Of a stretch of DNA of 45,030 nucleotides, positions 8,471 to 16,871 are shown in pieces. Origin of the DNA: Curtobacterium sp. GC_Cur_3 (GTDB lineage Bacteria; Actinomycetota; Actinomycetes; Actinomycetales; Microbacteriaceae); the NCBI RefSeq assembly GCF_026544205.1, contig NZ_JALNUI010000028.1, positions 1 to 45,030 of the forward strand, in the 5' to 3' direction. The stretch's first letter is position 1, and every line of letters starts with the position of its first letter. Under the pieces are notes generated by a model, which saw only the letters and a list, made by a program, of their open reading frames with translations, was not told the origin of the DNA and did no database searches. Position numbers and translations under genes: made by a program.

Positions 8471-9567
8471 GCGATCTTCCCCTCCGCCATCCAAGTGGTG
8501 AGACGTGCACGGAAGGTGGAATCACCGAAGGCTGCCTCCACGGCGTCCGGGACGAGCTGCATGTCGAGTTCGATCGCCCGAAGCAGACCCTTGGCGATGT
8601 CCAGGCCTTCCAGGGACTCGACGACCACGCCGCCGCCGACGAGTTCCACGCTCTCGCTCGCACCGCCCTCGCGGTAGACGACCACGGGCGTACCTGCGGC
8701 CATTGCCTCAACGGGCATGATCCCGAAGTCCTCCACGGCGGGGAAGACGAACACTGACGCGCGTCGATACAACGTACGCAGGAGACCATCAGACGGTGCC
8801 TCGACGATCCAGGTCGGCACACGGGCTTCGTTCGCGAGCCGCCGTAGGTCATCAGCGAGGGGTCCAGCTCCTGCGATCACCACTGGCAGCTGCGCTGCTT
8901 CGCCCGCCGCGATGACGAGGTCTAGGCGCTTGTAGGGGACGAAACGGGACGCCCCCAGGATGAACTCATTCGGCAGACCCTCGACAGTCCTGGACTCACC
9001 GTCGCTGAGCATCGGCAACTCGCCTCGGGAACCAGTGACATCGACAGGCGGGTAGATGACCGTCGATTCGGCGTTCCAGACGTCGCGGATCCGCTTCCGG
9101 ATGTAATGACTGTTTGCCGCATAGGTGACATCTGCATTGACGAAACGTCGGTCGAGCGAGCGGAACGCGGGCGCTAGCGATCGGACCAGGGGGTTTGCAC
9201 CCCGCGAGTCTTGTTGCGGTGCCCAGATCGTTCGGGCGGGAGTGTGGACGTACGCGAACTTCTGCACCGCACTGTCACCACCGATGTGGTGCGCGAACAC
9301 ATGGGAACTGGCCAGGACGAACTCGTACTCGGAGGTGTCGATACGAGACCAAGTAGGCGACATGAACGGCAGCGCCGCCGCTTTGCTCCGGCGCAACGGA
9401 GACCGGGCCATCCAGGTTTCGGTGACTTTGTGGCCTACGAAGCGTTCCGGGGCGTCGTTCCAGAGCGCCACGACATCGGCATCCGGAAAGGCTCGGCCCA
9501 TGGCCTCTGCAACGTTCTCTGAGCCCCCGTGCGGAGCTATCCACTCGTGCGCGATCAAGCCGACCAT
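8467..9567 (-). CDS. Glycosyltransferase family 4 (GT-B)
   Basis: A 366-residue transferase. The N-terminus (MVGLIAHEWIAPHGGSENVAEAMGRAFP) has the GGSE acceptor-side loop. The C-terminal Rossmann domain shows FILGASRFVPYKRLDLVI and the donor site EDFGIMPVEAMAAGTPVV with the E-x7-E pair. The sequence YVHTPARTIWAP is typical of a subgroup that includes WbaZ/mannosyltransferase-like enzymes, so a mannosyl or similar transfer is possible but not proven. The start shares one base with the stop of the sugar phosphotransferase gene (TGATG at 9567), which couples translation. Donor sugar is unknown. Confidence 0.9.
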   Translation of the reverse strand: MVGLIAHEWIAPHGGSENVAEAMGRAFPDADVVALWNDAPERFVGHKVTETWMARSPLRRSKAAALPFMSPTWSRIDTSEYEFVLASSHVFAHHIGGDSAVQKFAYVHTPARTIWAPQQDSRGANPLVRSLAPAFRSLDRRFVNADVTYAANSHYIRKRIRDVWNAESTVIYPPVDVTGSRGELPMLSDGESRTVEGLPNEFILGASRFVPYKRLDLVIAAGEAAQLPVVIAGAGPLADDLRRLANEARVPTWIVEAPSDGLLRTLYRRASVFVFPAVEDFGIMPVEAMAAGTPVVVYREGGASESVELVGGGVVVESLEGLDIAKGLLRAIELDMQLVPDAVEAAFGDSTFRARLTTWMAEGKIA

Positions 9568-11033
9568 CAGTGAGCCTCGTTACCGGGGGCCAGAACTGCG
9601 CGAACTGTGCGCCAGAGGATCACGATGTCCCCGAGGAGCGACCAGTTCTCCACGTAGTACAAGTCCAAGCGAATGGCGTCCTCCCACCCAAGCGCCGAAC
9701 GTCCGCCGACCTGCCAAAGACCGCTCATCCCAGGCTTCAGCAGCAGGCGACGTCGCGCAGCTGCGTCGTAGAGCGCAACCTCCCCCTCTCGCTGAGGCCG
9801 GGGACCCACCAAGCTCATCGTTCCGAAGAACACGTTGAAGAGCTGCGGGAACTCGTCGAGGGAGTGCTTCCGCAAGAACCGCCCGATCGAAGTGACACGA
9901 GGGTCGTTCTCGACCTTGAACAGCGGAGAATCCGAACGCCCCTGTGCGGCGAGCAGCGCAGCGAGCTCATCGTCAGCGTTGACGCGCATCGACCGGAACT
10001 TGAGCATGTCGAACGGCTCGCCGTTCAGGCCGATGCGCTCCTGCCGGTACAGGACAGCACCGGGGCTGGTCAGCCGAACCGCTAGGGCAAGGACGACGAG
10101 CAGCGGTGAGAGGCCGATGATCAAGAGGGTGGACCCGATGATGTCGAAGGCACGCTTCGTGAAGAGCGTCGATCCCTCGTACCGGGGCATCTCGACGTGG
10201 ATCAGCGGCAGTCCCGCCACTGGTCGCGTGTGGATACGCGGACCGTTGATCTCCGTGAGGCTGGGCGCGACGATCAAATGTTGACGGCCCCCTTCGAGTC
10301 CCCAGCTCAACTGGCGAACAGCTTGTGCTCCCAACTCGTCCGAACTCGTCACAGCGACCGTGTCGGCTCCCGTCCCGGGCAGCACCCGGAGCGCATCAGC
10401 AATCCTCCCCACAACGGGTATGTCGGTGCCGGGGAGCACAGAGCCAACTGGCGCACTGGGAACACACGCAGCAACCACGCGATATCCCTCCTCAGGATGT
10501 CGCGCGAGCTCACGAGCGAGATGCTCGACGCTCCCGTCGGAGCCCACGAGGAGCATGCGGGCGGAGTACTCACCGGCGTGACGCTTCGCGTTCAACCACT
10601 GGCGCCACATCCATCGGCTGAGCAGCAGAACCAGAATCCCGAGCGGGAATGCAATGAAGATGTAGCCCCGGGCGAGGTCGATCTTGAAGGCGTAGGCGAC
10701 GATGGCCACGAAGGCGAAGAGTCGTATGGAGGCGTCGATGATCTGTCGGTACTCGGCCGAGCCCGAACCGACGTATCGCGCGTCCCGTGTGTCGTACAAG
10801 GCGAGGACGACGAGCCAGGCCGCAATGATCGAGAACGACACTGCGGTGTAGCCGACGGCGAGGTCGGCAACGCTGCCGTCAACAGAGACTCGCGAGCTGT
10901 CCAGCCCGAACCAGGCGATCTGAACGCCGAAAGCCACCCAGATCAGGACCAGGACGTCCGTGACGACCAGCCGACGTGCATATCGATCGGCCCAGGCGAC
11001 TTCGCGCTGTGCGGGACGGCTCGCGACGGTCAC
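9567..11033 (-). CDS. Undecaprenyl-phosphate sugar phosphotransferase (polyprenyl glycosylphosphotransferase)
   Basis: A 488-residue membrane enzyme that starts repeat-unit synthesis by moving a sugar-1-phosphate to the lipid carrier. It has about four N-terminal helices, a cytoplasmic CoA-binding-like domain (ARMLLVGSDGSVEHLAREL), a further helix (FDIIGSTLLIIGLSPLLVVL) and the conserved catalytic domain: YRQERIGLNGEPFDMLKFRS, SIGRFLRKHSLDEFPQLFNV, MSLVGPRPQ and LKPGMSGLWQV. The start is taken as GTG at 11033, which forms GTGA with the upstream stop; a start at 11147 would run 115 bases into that gene with an Arg/Cys-rich opening. The donor (often Glc-1-P or Gal-1-P in WcaJ/WbaP relatives) is not readable from the sequence. 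Confidence 0.93.
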   Translation of the reverse strand: MTVASRPAQREVAWADRYARRLVVTDVLVLIWVAFGVQIAWFGLDSSRVSVDGSVADLAVGYTAVSFSIIAAWLVVLALYDTRDARYVGSGSAEYRQIIDASIRLFAFVAIVAYAFKIDLARGYIFIAFPLGILVLLLSRWMWRQWLNAKRHAGEYSARMLLVGSDGSVEHLARELARHPEEGYRVVAACVPSAPVGSVLPGTDIPVVGRIADALRVLPGTGADTVAVTSSDELGAQAVRQLSWGLEGGRQHLIVAPSLTEINGPRIHTRPVAGLPLIHVEMPRYEGSTLFTKRAFDIIGSTLLIIGLSPLLVVLALAVRLTSPGAVLYRQERIGLNGEPFDMLKFRSMRVNADDELAALLAAQGRSDSPLFKVENDPRVTSIGRFLRKHSLDEFPQLFNVFFGTMSLVGPRPQREGEVALYDAAARRRLLLKPGMSGLWQVGGRSALGWEDAIRLDLYYVENWSLLGDIVILWRTVRAVLAPGNEAH

Positions 11034-11986
11034 CACGTGGCACCGCCGTCGGAGGAAACGGCAACAGATTTTCCCGCCCACACCCACACGTTCGTGCCGC
11101 TGCGGGCGACGGTCACCGCTCCGTCGGTATCCGCATCTGCGTCGCAACCGACAGCGGTCGCGGTCGACGTCCGCGTGACCTTCGCGGCACCGACGGATGC
11201 GATCTGCACGCCATCGCAGTCGTCAGCGCCGACCACGGCGATCGTGTAGCGGTCACCGGCATCAGCGAGCGAACGGATGCCCTGCATCGGCGCTTCGACC
11301 CATGCACCGGTCCCCGAACGCCACTCCATGACGTCCTGGCAGATGACCGCGGTGGTGTAGTCGCCCTGGAACACCTCGGTCGGGTCCGAGCACGGCGGGT
11401 CGACGGTGCCGGTCTTCAGCACGAGTCCGTCGGGGCCGATCCCGGCGCCGGCAGCTCCAGCGGTGCCCGCACTCCAGGTCGCGCCGTCGTCCGCGCTGGT
11501 GCGCACGACGACCTCGCAGTCGGGGCCGGCGGCGACGAGCATCGAGATGGAGGACGAAGTGGCTCGGAGCGCAAGGATCGACTCGACGTCGTCACCGAGG
11601 CGCACCGACTGCCAGCTCGCTCCACCGTCGGTGGTGTGCTGCAGCACTTCCCCAGAGCCGCCGCAGACACCGGCCGACGCGCGCCAGGCCACTGATCCGT
11701 CGACCGCAGTGAGCAGGTGCCGGCCAGACGAGGACTGCATTGCGTCGGCCGGCGCAGACGCGGCTGCGGTGCTGGAAGCCGAAGGGGTCGGACGCGGCGA
11801 CGGGGTGCTCGTGAAGGTCGGGATCGGGCCGGGTTGCCCGCCGTCCTGGGGAGCGGTGCGACCCAGAGCCACCGCGACCAGGACCACGTCGAGGACGACG
11901 AGCAGCACCACGGCCGCTGCGATCCACAGCAGGGCGTTGCGCGACAGTGAACCCCCGAGGCCTCGGGCCCCCCGGCCAGACGTCAT
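11030..11986 (-). CDS. Membrane-anchored Asp-box (BNR) beta-propeller-like protein in the EPS operon
   Basis: A 318-residue protein with a short cytoplasmic N-terminus, one helix (about residues 17-42), a Pro/Ser/Thr-rich linker to about residue 85 and an extracellular domain. That domain contains three Asp-box motifs of the S/T-x-D-x-G-x-S/T-W type: TTDGGASW, SADDGATW and SSDGGATW; the last is the very C-terminus. Asp-boxes occur in sialidase-like and Ycf48-like propellers and do not themselves show an enzyme activity. No sialidase arginine triad was identified. The gene sits between the BY-kinase gene (13 bases away) and the phosphotransferase gene (GTGA overlap), so it belongs to the operon. 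It could sense or bind polysaccharide outside the membrane, which is inference. Confidence 0.82.
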   Translation of the reverse strand: MTSGRGARGLGGSLSRNALLWIAAAVVLLVVLDVVLVAVALGRTAPQDGGQPGPIPTFTSTPSPRPTPSASSTAAASAPADAMQSSSGRHLLTAVDGSVAWRASAGVCGGSGEVLQHTTDGGASWQSVRLGDDVESILALRATSSSISMLVAAGPDCEVVVRTSADDGATWSAGTAGAAGAGIGPDGLVLKTGTVDPPCSDPTEVFQGDYTTAVICQDVMEWRSGTGAWVEAPMQGIRSLADAGDRYTIAVVGADDCDGVQIASVGAAKVTRTSTATAVGCDADADTDGAVTVARSGTNVWVWAGKSVAVSSDGGATW

Positions 11987-11999
11987 CGGATGGTCGCCC

Positions 12000-13436
12000 T
12001 CACCGCTCGGAGCGACGGAGGATGCCGAGCTTGGCGCTCCGCTTCTCCGGCTTCACGCGGGCGTCGTCCTCGTCAGTGCCGTAGCCGTACCCGTAGCCGT
12101 AGCGGCCGTAGCCGTACGCGCGCGGGCCGCGCACGGGCATCATCGTCATGACGAAACCGGCGATCGGCGCACCGACGTTCTCGAGCGCGGCGACGGCACC
12201 GGCCAGCTGGCCCTTGTGCGTCTTGCCCGAGGCGACGGCGACGATGGCGCCAGAAGCCTTCTTCGACAGGATGGCGGCGTCCGTGACGGGCAGGAGCGGC
12301 GGCGCGTCGAACAGGACGTAGTCGAACTCCTGCTCAAGTCGCTCGATCAGCTTCTGCATCGCCTGCGACCCGAGGAGCTCGGACGGGTTCGGCGGGATGG
12401 GACCCGCGGGGAGCACGACCATGTTGCCGCGGCCCCAGGGGTGCGCCACGTCCTCGAGCTCGGCACGGCCGATGAGCACGTCGGTCAGGCCGGCGTTGGT
12501 CTCCACGTCCATGTACTCGGCCACGCGGGGGCGACGCAGGTCGGCGTCGATCAGGATGACGCGGAAGCCGGCGCTGTCGAGGGCGATCGCCAGGTTCGCG
12601 ATCGTGGTGCTCTTGCCCTCGGACTGGACCGACGACGTCATCACGAACGTGCGCGACTTGCTGCCGATGTCGAGGAACTGGATGTTGGTGCGCAGGGTAC
12701 GGAACGACTCAGCACGCGGGCTGCGCGGGTCGACCTGCACGATGAGCGGCCGCTCGGACGCCTTGTTGTCGAAGGCGATGCCGCCGACGACAGGCTTGGC
12801 GCTGATCTTCTCGACGTCCTGCTCGGTGCGAACGCGAGTGTCGAGGGTCTCGCGGAGCACGGCGATGCCGACGCCGAGGGCGAGCCCGATGAGGAGCCCC
12901 AACACGACGTTCACCGGGACGTTGGGGCTGACCGGCTTGCTCGGGACGTCGGCCTGCTTCACCCGGGTGAGCTTGACGGTGCTCTGTCCGTTCGCGTCCG
13001 TCGCCTCGATGTTCTGCACGACGTTCGTCAGGCTCTGCGACGCCGCGTTCGCGATGTCTGCCGCCTGCACCGGGTCCGTGTCGTTGACGGAGATCGCGAT
13101 GAGGGTCGTGCTCGTCGGTGCGGTGGACGTGATCATGCCCGCCAGCTGGTCCGTCGTCATGTCGAGCTTCAGGCTCGAGATGACCGGCAGGAGCACGATC
13201 GGCGTGGTCACCAGGTTCGAGTAGGTCAACACGCGCTGCTGCGTGAAGGTGTTGCCCTGCGCCAGGTCACTCGCGCTGCCGCTCGTCTGCGTCGAGACGA
13301 AGACCTGCGCCGACGTGGAGTACACGGGCTTCTTCAGCAGTGAGTACCCCGCGGCCGCGGCCACCCCGATCAGTGCCAAGACCAGGATGAGAGCCCATCC
13401 CTTGCGCAGCACTGTGATGTAGTCGCGTAGTTCCAC
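12000..13436 (-). CDS. Polysaccharide co-polymerase/tyrosine autokinase (BY-kinase)
   Basis: A 478-residue fusion of a Wzz chain-length domain and a cytoplasmic tyrosine kinase. It begins VELRDYITVLRKGWALILVL with the first helix, has an extracellular Wzz segment, then a second helix (VNVVLGLLIGLALGVGIAVL) and a kinase domain with Walker A (SEGKSTTIA, K275), Walker A' (VILIDADLRRPR) and Walker B (YVLFDAPPLL). The tail has a Tyr/Gly cluster (AYGYGRYGYGYGYG) that is the usual autophosphorylation site. It controls chain length and export. The GTG at 13436 is chosen because GGGGAAGG stands about eight bases upstream and because the family usually starts with this short motif. It is the first gene of the EPS operon. 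A matching tyrosine phosphatase is missing from the operon. Confidence 0.93.
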   Translation of the reverse strand: MELRDYITVLRKGWALILVLALIGVAAAAGYSLLKKPVYSTSAQVFVSTQTSGSASDLAQGNTFTQQRVLTYSNLVTTPIVLLPVISSLKLDMTTDQLAGMITSTAPTSTTLIAISVNDTDPVQAADIANAASQSLTNVVQNIEATDANGQSTVKLTRVKQADVPSKPVSPNVPVNVVLGLLIGLALGVGIAVLRETLDTRVRTEQDVEKISAKPVVGGIAFDNKASERPLIVQVDPRSPRAESFRTLRTNIQFLDIGSKSRTFVMTSSVQSEGKSTTIANLAIALDSAGFRVILIDADLRRPRVAEYMDVETNAGLTDVLIGRAELEDVAHPWGRGNMVVLPAGPIPPNPSELLGSQAMQKLIERLEQEFDYVLFDAPPLLPVTDAAILSKKASGAIVAVASGKTHKGQLAGAVAALENVGAPIAGFVMTMMPVRGPRAYGYGRYGYGYGYGTDEDDARVKPEKRSAKLGILRRSER

Positions 13437-13468
13437 GCGGCCCGCCTTCCCCGACGATGAGCCGCATC

Positions 13469-13490
13469 CCTGTTCTGTCCCGAGAACAGG
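13469..13490. promoter_or_regulatory. Inverted repeat in front of the EPS operon
   Basis: CCTGTTCT-N6-AGAACAGG is a perfect eight-base inverted repeat 32 bases upstream of the GTG of the BY-kinase gene. It may be a repressor or activator site, or a hairpin in the leader of the operon transcript. It does not match the actinobacterial LexA box. No clear promoter hexamers were found between 13437 and 13594. Confidence 0.45.
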
Positions 13491-13582
13491 CACACCGGGG
13501 TAGTCCCAGCGAGCGGCATGGAAATAGTGCCACACGAATGAGTCGACCTCGGCTGTTTCCGTGATGTGGGCCCCGCGTCCTC

Positions 13583-13588
13583 TACGGT
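13583..13588 (+). promoter_or_regulatory. -10 box TACGGT of a leaderless CPBP transcript
   Basis: TACGGT is followed by exactly six bases and the ATG at 13595. No Shine-Dalgarno sequence precedes the ATG, which agrees with leaderless translation. Confidence 0.5.
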
Positions 13589-13594
13589 GTCGCC

Positions 13595-14350
13595 ATGAGC
13601 AGCGCCCCCGACCGGACGACCACCGACGTCGAGACCGCCCGCCAGCGCGACCTCGTCACCCTGCTCGTCGCGGTCGGGGTGGCGGTCGTCCTCGCACGGT
13701 TCGTCACCGGCTTCGCGCGGGGCGGCGGCATCCCCGCGCCGGTTCTGCAGATTGTGGCCGCGGACCTGGCGGTGTGGGTCCCGCTCACCGTCGGCGCGCT
13801 GTGGGTGCTGCGCCGAGCCTCCAGGCCGGACATGGCCCGCGAAGCCGGCAGCCCGACGGCCCCCAGCCGTCTCAGCTTCGGCCTCGGCGTGGGCGACGCC
13901 ATCGCCGCCCTCGGCATCGTGATCGTGTGCCGCGCCGTGGACGCAGCCATGTCGATCTCGTTCTTCGGCACGTCCGGGCTGAGCCCGGCGCCCACACTGG
14001 GCCAGCCGGACGTGGTCCTGCTCGTCGTCTCGGCGATCGGGGTGTGCGTGGTCAGCCCCGTGCTCGAGGAGGTCGTGTTCCGCGGGCTGTTCCAGCGCCG
14101 GCTGGCTGATGCGCTGACGCCGCGCACCCGGTTCCTCGCGGTCCTGCTCACCGCAATCCTCTTCGCACTGCTGCACGTCCTGATCAGCAGCCCGGCGTCC
14201 TCGCTGGTCGGCTTCGAGGTGTTCACCACCACGTTCCTGCTCGGTCTGCTCACCGGCGCGCTCGTGGCGATGACCGGGCGCATCGGCGGCGCGATCCTGG
14301 CGCACGTGCTGTTCAACACGGTCGCCGTCGTCCTGACCTGGCCGCGCTGA
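13595..14350 (+). CDS. CPBP family intramembrane metalloprotease
   Basis: A 251-residue membrane protein with about seven helices. It carries the CPBP (Abi/Rce1-like) motifs: EEVVFRG with E158, E159 and R163, the FALLHVL helix with its histidine, and HVLFN near the C-terminus. These glutamates and histidines form the active site of the family, which cleaves membrane-embedded or prenylated proteins; many bacterial members have no known substrate. The first 20 residues are hydrophilic. The gene is divergent from the EPS operon with 158 bases between the starts. A second CPBP gene lies at 41147-42091. Substrate and role are unknown. Confidence 0.88.
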   Translation: MSSAPDRTTTDVETARQRDLVTLLVAVGVAVVLARFVTGFARGGGIPAPVLQIVAADLAVWVPLTVGALWVLRRASRPDMAREAGSPTAPSRLSFGLGVGDAIAALGIVIVCRAVDAAMSISFFGTSGLSPAPTLGQPDVVLLVVSAIGVCVVSPVLEEVVFRGLFQRRLADALTPRTRFLAVLLTAILFALLHVLISSPASSLVGFEVFTTTFLLGLLTGALVAMTGRIGGAILAHVLFNTVAVVLTWPR

Positions 14351-14425
14351 CCCGCAGCAAGCGGCAAGCGGCCTTCGGCAAGCGGCCCGCGGCGGCCCAG
14401 GCCGGCCCCCGTCAGGCCCCCGCCA

Positions 14426-14443
14426 GGCCCCCGAAGAGGGGCC
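14426..14443 (+). terminator. Short hairpin after the CPBP gene
   Basis: GGCCCC-N6-GGGGCC follows a run of repeated CAGGCCCCC/AAGCGGC units between the CPBP stop and the phosphatase start. It is a modest candidate for the end of the CPBP transcript. Confidence 0.35.
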
Positions 14444-14479
14444 AACGCCCGCACTGACGATCCCTAGACTTCAGGGAGC

Positions 14480-15772
14480 ATGCCAAGCCGAACCAGCATC
14501 TACGACAACCCGCTGGTCCGTCAGGCCCCGATCAGCGCGTTCGTCGCACTCTCCGCGTTGCTCACCGTGGCGCTGCCGGTCCTCGAGATCACGCACGCCC
14601 AGGCCTTCCTCGCGAGCTTCGTCGTCACGGCGATCGCGACCCTGGTGGCGGCGACCGCGGCCGGACTGCCCCGGCTCGTGCTGCTCGGCGCGGTCCTGCC
14701 CGCGATCGACTTCATCGCCGTCGCCCTGCTGCGCGCCGGCACCGGCAACGGTGCCTCGGTGTTCACGTCGCTCGTGATCCTGCCGGTCGTGTGGGCAGCG
14801 TCGCGGCCCGGTCGGTGGAACATCGCCTACGCCGCGGTCGGTGTCGCCGTCGTGATCCTCACGCCGTTCGTCATCAACCCGGACCAGCCGCCGGCCGGCA
14901 GCGAGCTCGTCCGCCTGGGCATCACCGTCGTCGTCTTCGGCACGGTGGCCGTCATCGTCCACGAACTGGCGAGGAACGCCCGTCGGAGCGTCGCTGCTGC
15001 TCGCATCGGCGAGGACGCCGTCCGGGCCGAGATCGACCGGGCAGCCACCGTGCAGCGCTCGCTCCTGCCGAGCACCAGCCTGGACGCCGCCCACTCCGTC
15101 AGCATCGCCGGTGCGTGCCTGCCAGCGAAGACCGTCGGCGGCGACTTCTTCGACTGGTACCCGACCCCGGGCGGCATCGCCTTCAGCCTGGGCGACGTGA
15201 TGGGCAAGGGCGTCGGAGCCGGTCTCATCGCTGCCGCCGTCCGGTCGACCCTGCGGAGTGCGCGCACGGTGGACGACGCCTCCGAGGCACTCAAGCGCGC
15301 CTCCGACGGGCTGGCCGCCGAGACCCTGAGTTCCGAGGTGACCTTCACCACGCTCTTCCACGCCCGCGTCTCCGACGAGGGCGTGCTGCAGTGGGCTGAC
15401 GCCGGCCACGGCCTGAGCTCGATCATCCGCGCGAACGGTGACGTCGAGCGGCTGCTGTCGGGCGACCTGCCACTCGGCCTCGGGCTCGAGCTGCTGAACG
15501 CCTGGCGCACGACCACCACGGTGCTGCAGCCGGGCGACACGCTCGTGACCTTCAGCGACGGTGTCCTCGACCTCTTCGAGGGCGACGCGGTCGAGGCCGT
15601 CGCGGCGCTCACCCGCGAGCACCGCGACCCGCAGGCCCTGGTGCAGGCACTGTCCGCGCGAGCGGGCGAGGTCCCGCACGACGACGACGTGACGGTCGTC
15701 GTGCTCCGGCGCGAGGCAGCGCAGGTGCCCGCGGTCGCCCCCGTCGTCGACGTCTCGGCCCGCACCGTCTGA
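14480..15772 (+). CDS. Membrane-anchored SpoIIE-type PP2C serine phosphatase
   Basis: A 430-residue protein. Residues 1 to about 165 form five or six helices without a recognised sensor domain, followed by a short helical linker (RAEIDRAATVQRSLLP) that is a hallmark of RsbU/SpoIIE regulators. The PPM phosphatase domain has GGDFFDWYP, FSLGDVMGKGVGAGLIAAAVRS, WADAGH and FSDGVLDLFE, plus the closing DDDVTVVVLR; the aspartates of these motifs bind the two metal ions. It probably dephosphorylates an anti-sigma factor antagonist in a partner-switching pathway, but no STAS or anti-sigma gene is nearby. TAGACT at 14465-14470 is a plausible -10 box, which would leave almost no leader. The transcript ends at the palindrome at 15790. 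Confidence 0.88.
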   Translation: MPSRTSIYDNPLVRQAPISAFVALSALLTVALPVLEITHAQAFLASFVVTAIATLVAATAAGLPRLVLLGAVLPAIDFIAVALLRAGTGNGASVFTSLVILPVVWAASRPGRWNIAYAAVGVAVVILTPFVINPDQPPAGSELVRLGITVVVFGTVAVIVHELARNARRSVAAARIGEDAVRAEIDRAATVQRSLLPSTSLDAAHSVSIAGACLPAKTVGGDFFDWYPTPGGIAFSLGDVMGKGVGAGLIAAAVRSTLRSARTVDDASEALKRASDGLAAETLSSEVTFTTLFHARVSDEGVLQWADAGHGLSSIIRANGDVERLLSGDLPLGLGLELLNAWRTTTTVLQPGDTLVTFSDGVLDLFEGDAVEAVAALTREHRDPQALVQALSARAGEVPHDDDVTVVVLRREAAQVPAVAPVVDVSARTV

Positions 15773-15789
15773 CCGACGGACCACCGGAC

Positions 15790-15823
15790 GGGAGGCTCGG
15801 TGCCAGCTGGCACCGAGCCTCCC
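15790..15823. terminator. Perfect 34-bp palindrome, copy 1 of a dispersed family
   Basis: The arms read GGGAGGCTCGGTGCCAG and its reverse complement, with no unpaired centre. The site lies 17 bases after the stop of the SpoIIE phosphatase gene and before the prolyl aminopeptidase gene, so it most likely ends the first transcript. The same outer stem GGGAGGC/GCCTCCC recurs at 23205, 24223 and 44541. Confidence 0.8.
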
Positions 15824-15890
15824 ATCCGTCACCGGGTTGCGCCACAGCGGTACGGTGACCGGGTCCCGTGTCGTTCCGAGAGGACCCGTC

Positions 15891-16862
15891 GTGCGCCAGC
15901 TCTACCCACCGCTCGAACCCACCCGCTCCGGCATGCTCGACGTCGGCGACGGACAGCAGGTGTACTGGGAGGAGTGCGGCTCCCCCGACGGCAAGCCGGT
16001 CGTGTTCCTGCACGGTGGGCCGGGCGCCGGGTGCTCGCCGGACCACCGCCGCCTCTTCGACCCCGCCCGCTACCGGATCGTGCTGTTCGACCAGCGGAAC
16101 TGCGGCCGCAGCCTGCCGCACGCCGGCGACCCCACCACGGACCTGTCCGCGAACACGACGTGGACCCTGGTCGAGGACATCGAGCGGCTGCGCGAGCACC
16201 TGTCGATCGACGCGTGGCAGGTGTTCGGCGGCTCGTGGGGCTCCGCGCTCGCGCTGGCCTACGCCGAGACGCACCCGGACCGGGTGACCGAACTCGTGCT
16301 CCGCGGGATCTTCACGCTGCGGCAGAGCGAGATCGACTGGTTCTACGAGGGCGGAGCCGCGAACGTGCTCCCCGACCTGTGGGAGGGCTACCTCGCTCCG
16401 GTGCCGGAGGACGAGCGGCGCCCCGGCGGGCTGGTCCGGGTGTTCGAGCGCCTGCTCGCCGATCCGGACCCAGCCGCGCACGGGCCGGCGGCCGTTGCGT
16501 GGGCGAGCTGGGAGGCGGCCTCGATCACGCTCCTGCCCCGCCCGGACCTCGTGGCGCAGTACGCAGACCCGACGTACGCGCTGGCGTTCGCCCGGATCGA
16601 GAACCACTACTTCACGCACGACGGCTGGTTCGAGGACAGGCAGCTGATCCGCGATGCCGCTCGGCTCGAGGGCATCCCGACCGTCATCGTCCAGGGGCGC
16701 TACGACCTGTGCACGCCGGCGGTCACGGCGTGGGACCTGCATCGGGCGCTGCCCTCCGCCGAGTTCCGGATGATCGACGACGCCGGGCACGCCTTCGACG
16801 AGCCGGGGATCCTCGACGCCCTCATCGAGACGACCGACCGGTTCGCGGGCACCGCGGGCTGA
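15891..16862 (+). CDS. pip: Proline iminopeptidase (prolyl aminopeptidase, S33)
   Basis: A 323-residue cytoplasmic alpha/beta hydrolase that removes N-terminal proline from peptides. It has the oxyanion motif HGGPGAG, DQRNCGRS (family usually DQRGCGRS), the nucleophile elbow GGSWGS with S115, the acid in GRYDLCTP (D272) and the base in DDAGHAFDEP (H300). Length is close to the usual 310-325. The start is the GTG at 15891, with GAGAGGA about six bases before it; the earlier in-frame start adds 18 unlikely residues. Its TGA and the stop of the convergent neighbour lie within a small palindrome TGACC-GACGC-GGTCA at 16860-16874. Confidence 0.93.
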   Translation: MRQLYPPLEPTRSGMLDVGDGQQVYWEECGSPDGKPVVFLHGGPGAGCSPDHRRLFDPARYRIVLFDQRNCGRSLPHAGDPTTDLSANTTWTLVEDIERLREHLSIDAWQVFGGSWGSALALAYAETHPDRVTELVLRGIFTLRQSEIDWFYEGGAANVLPDLWEGYLAPVPEDERRPGGLVRVFERLLADPDPAAHGPAAVAWASWEAASITLLPRPDLVAQYADPTYALAFARIENHYFTHDGWFEDRQLIRDAARLEGIPTVIVQGRYDLCTPAVTAWDLHRALPSAEFRMIDDAGHAFDEPGILDALIETTDRFAGTAG

Positions 16863-16871
16863 CCGACGCGG

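Noticed and set aside
13469..13490. Possible LexA/SOS box upstream of the EPS operon
   Set aside because: The actinobacterial LexA site has a GAAC-N4-GTTC layout with inward halves in the opposite order; here the halves are GTTCT and AGAAC, so it does not fit.
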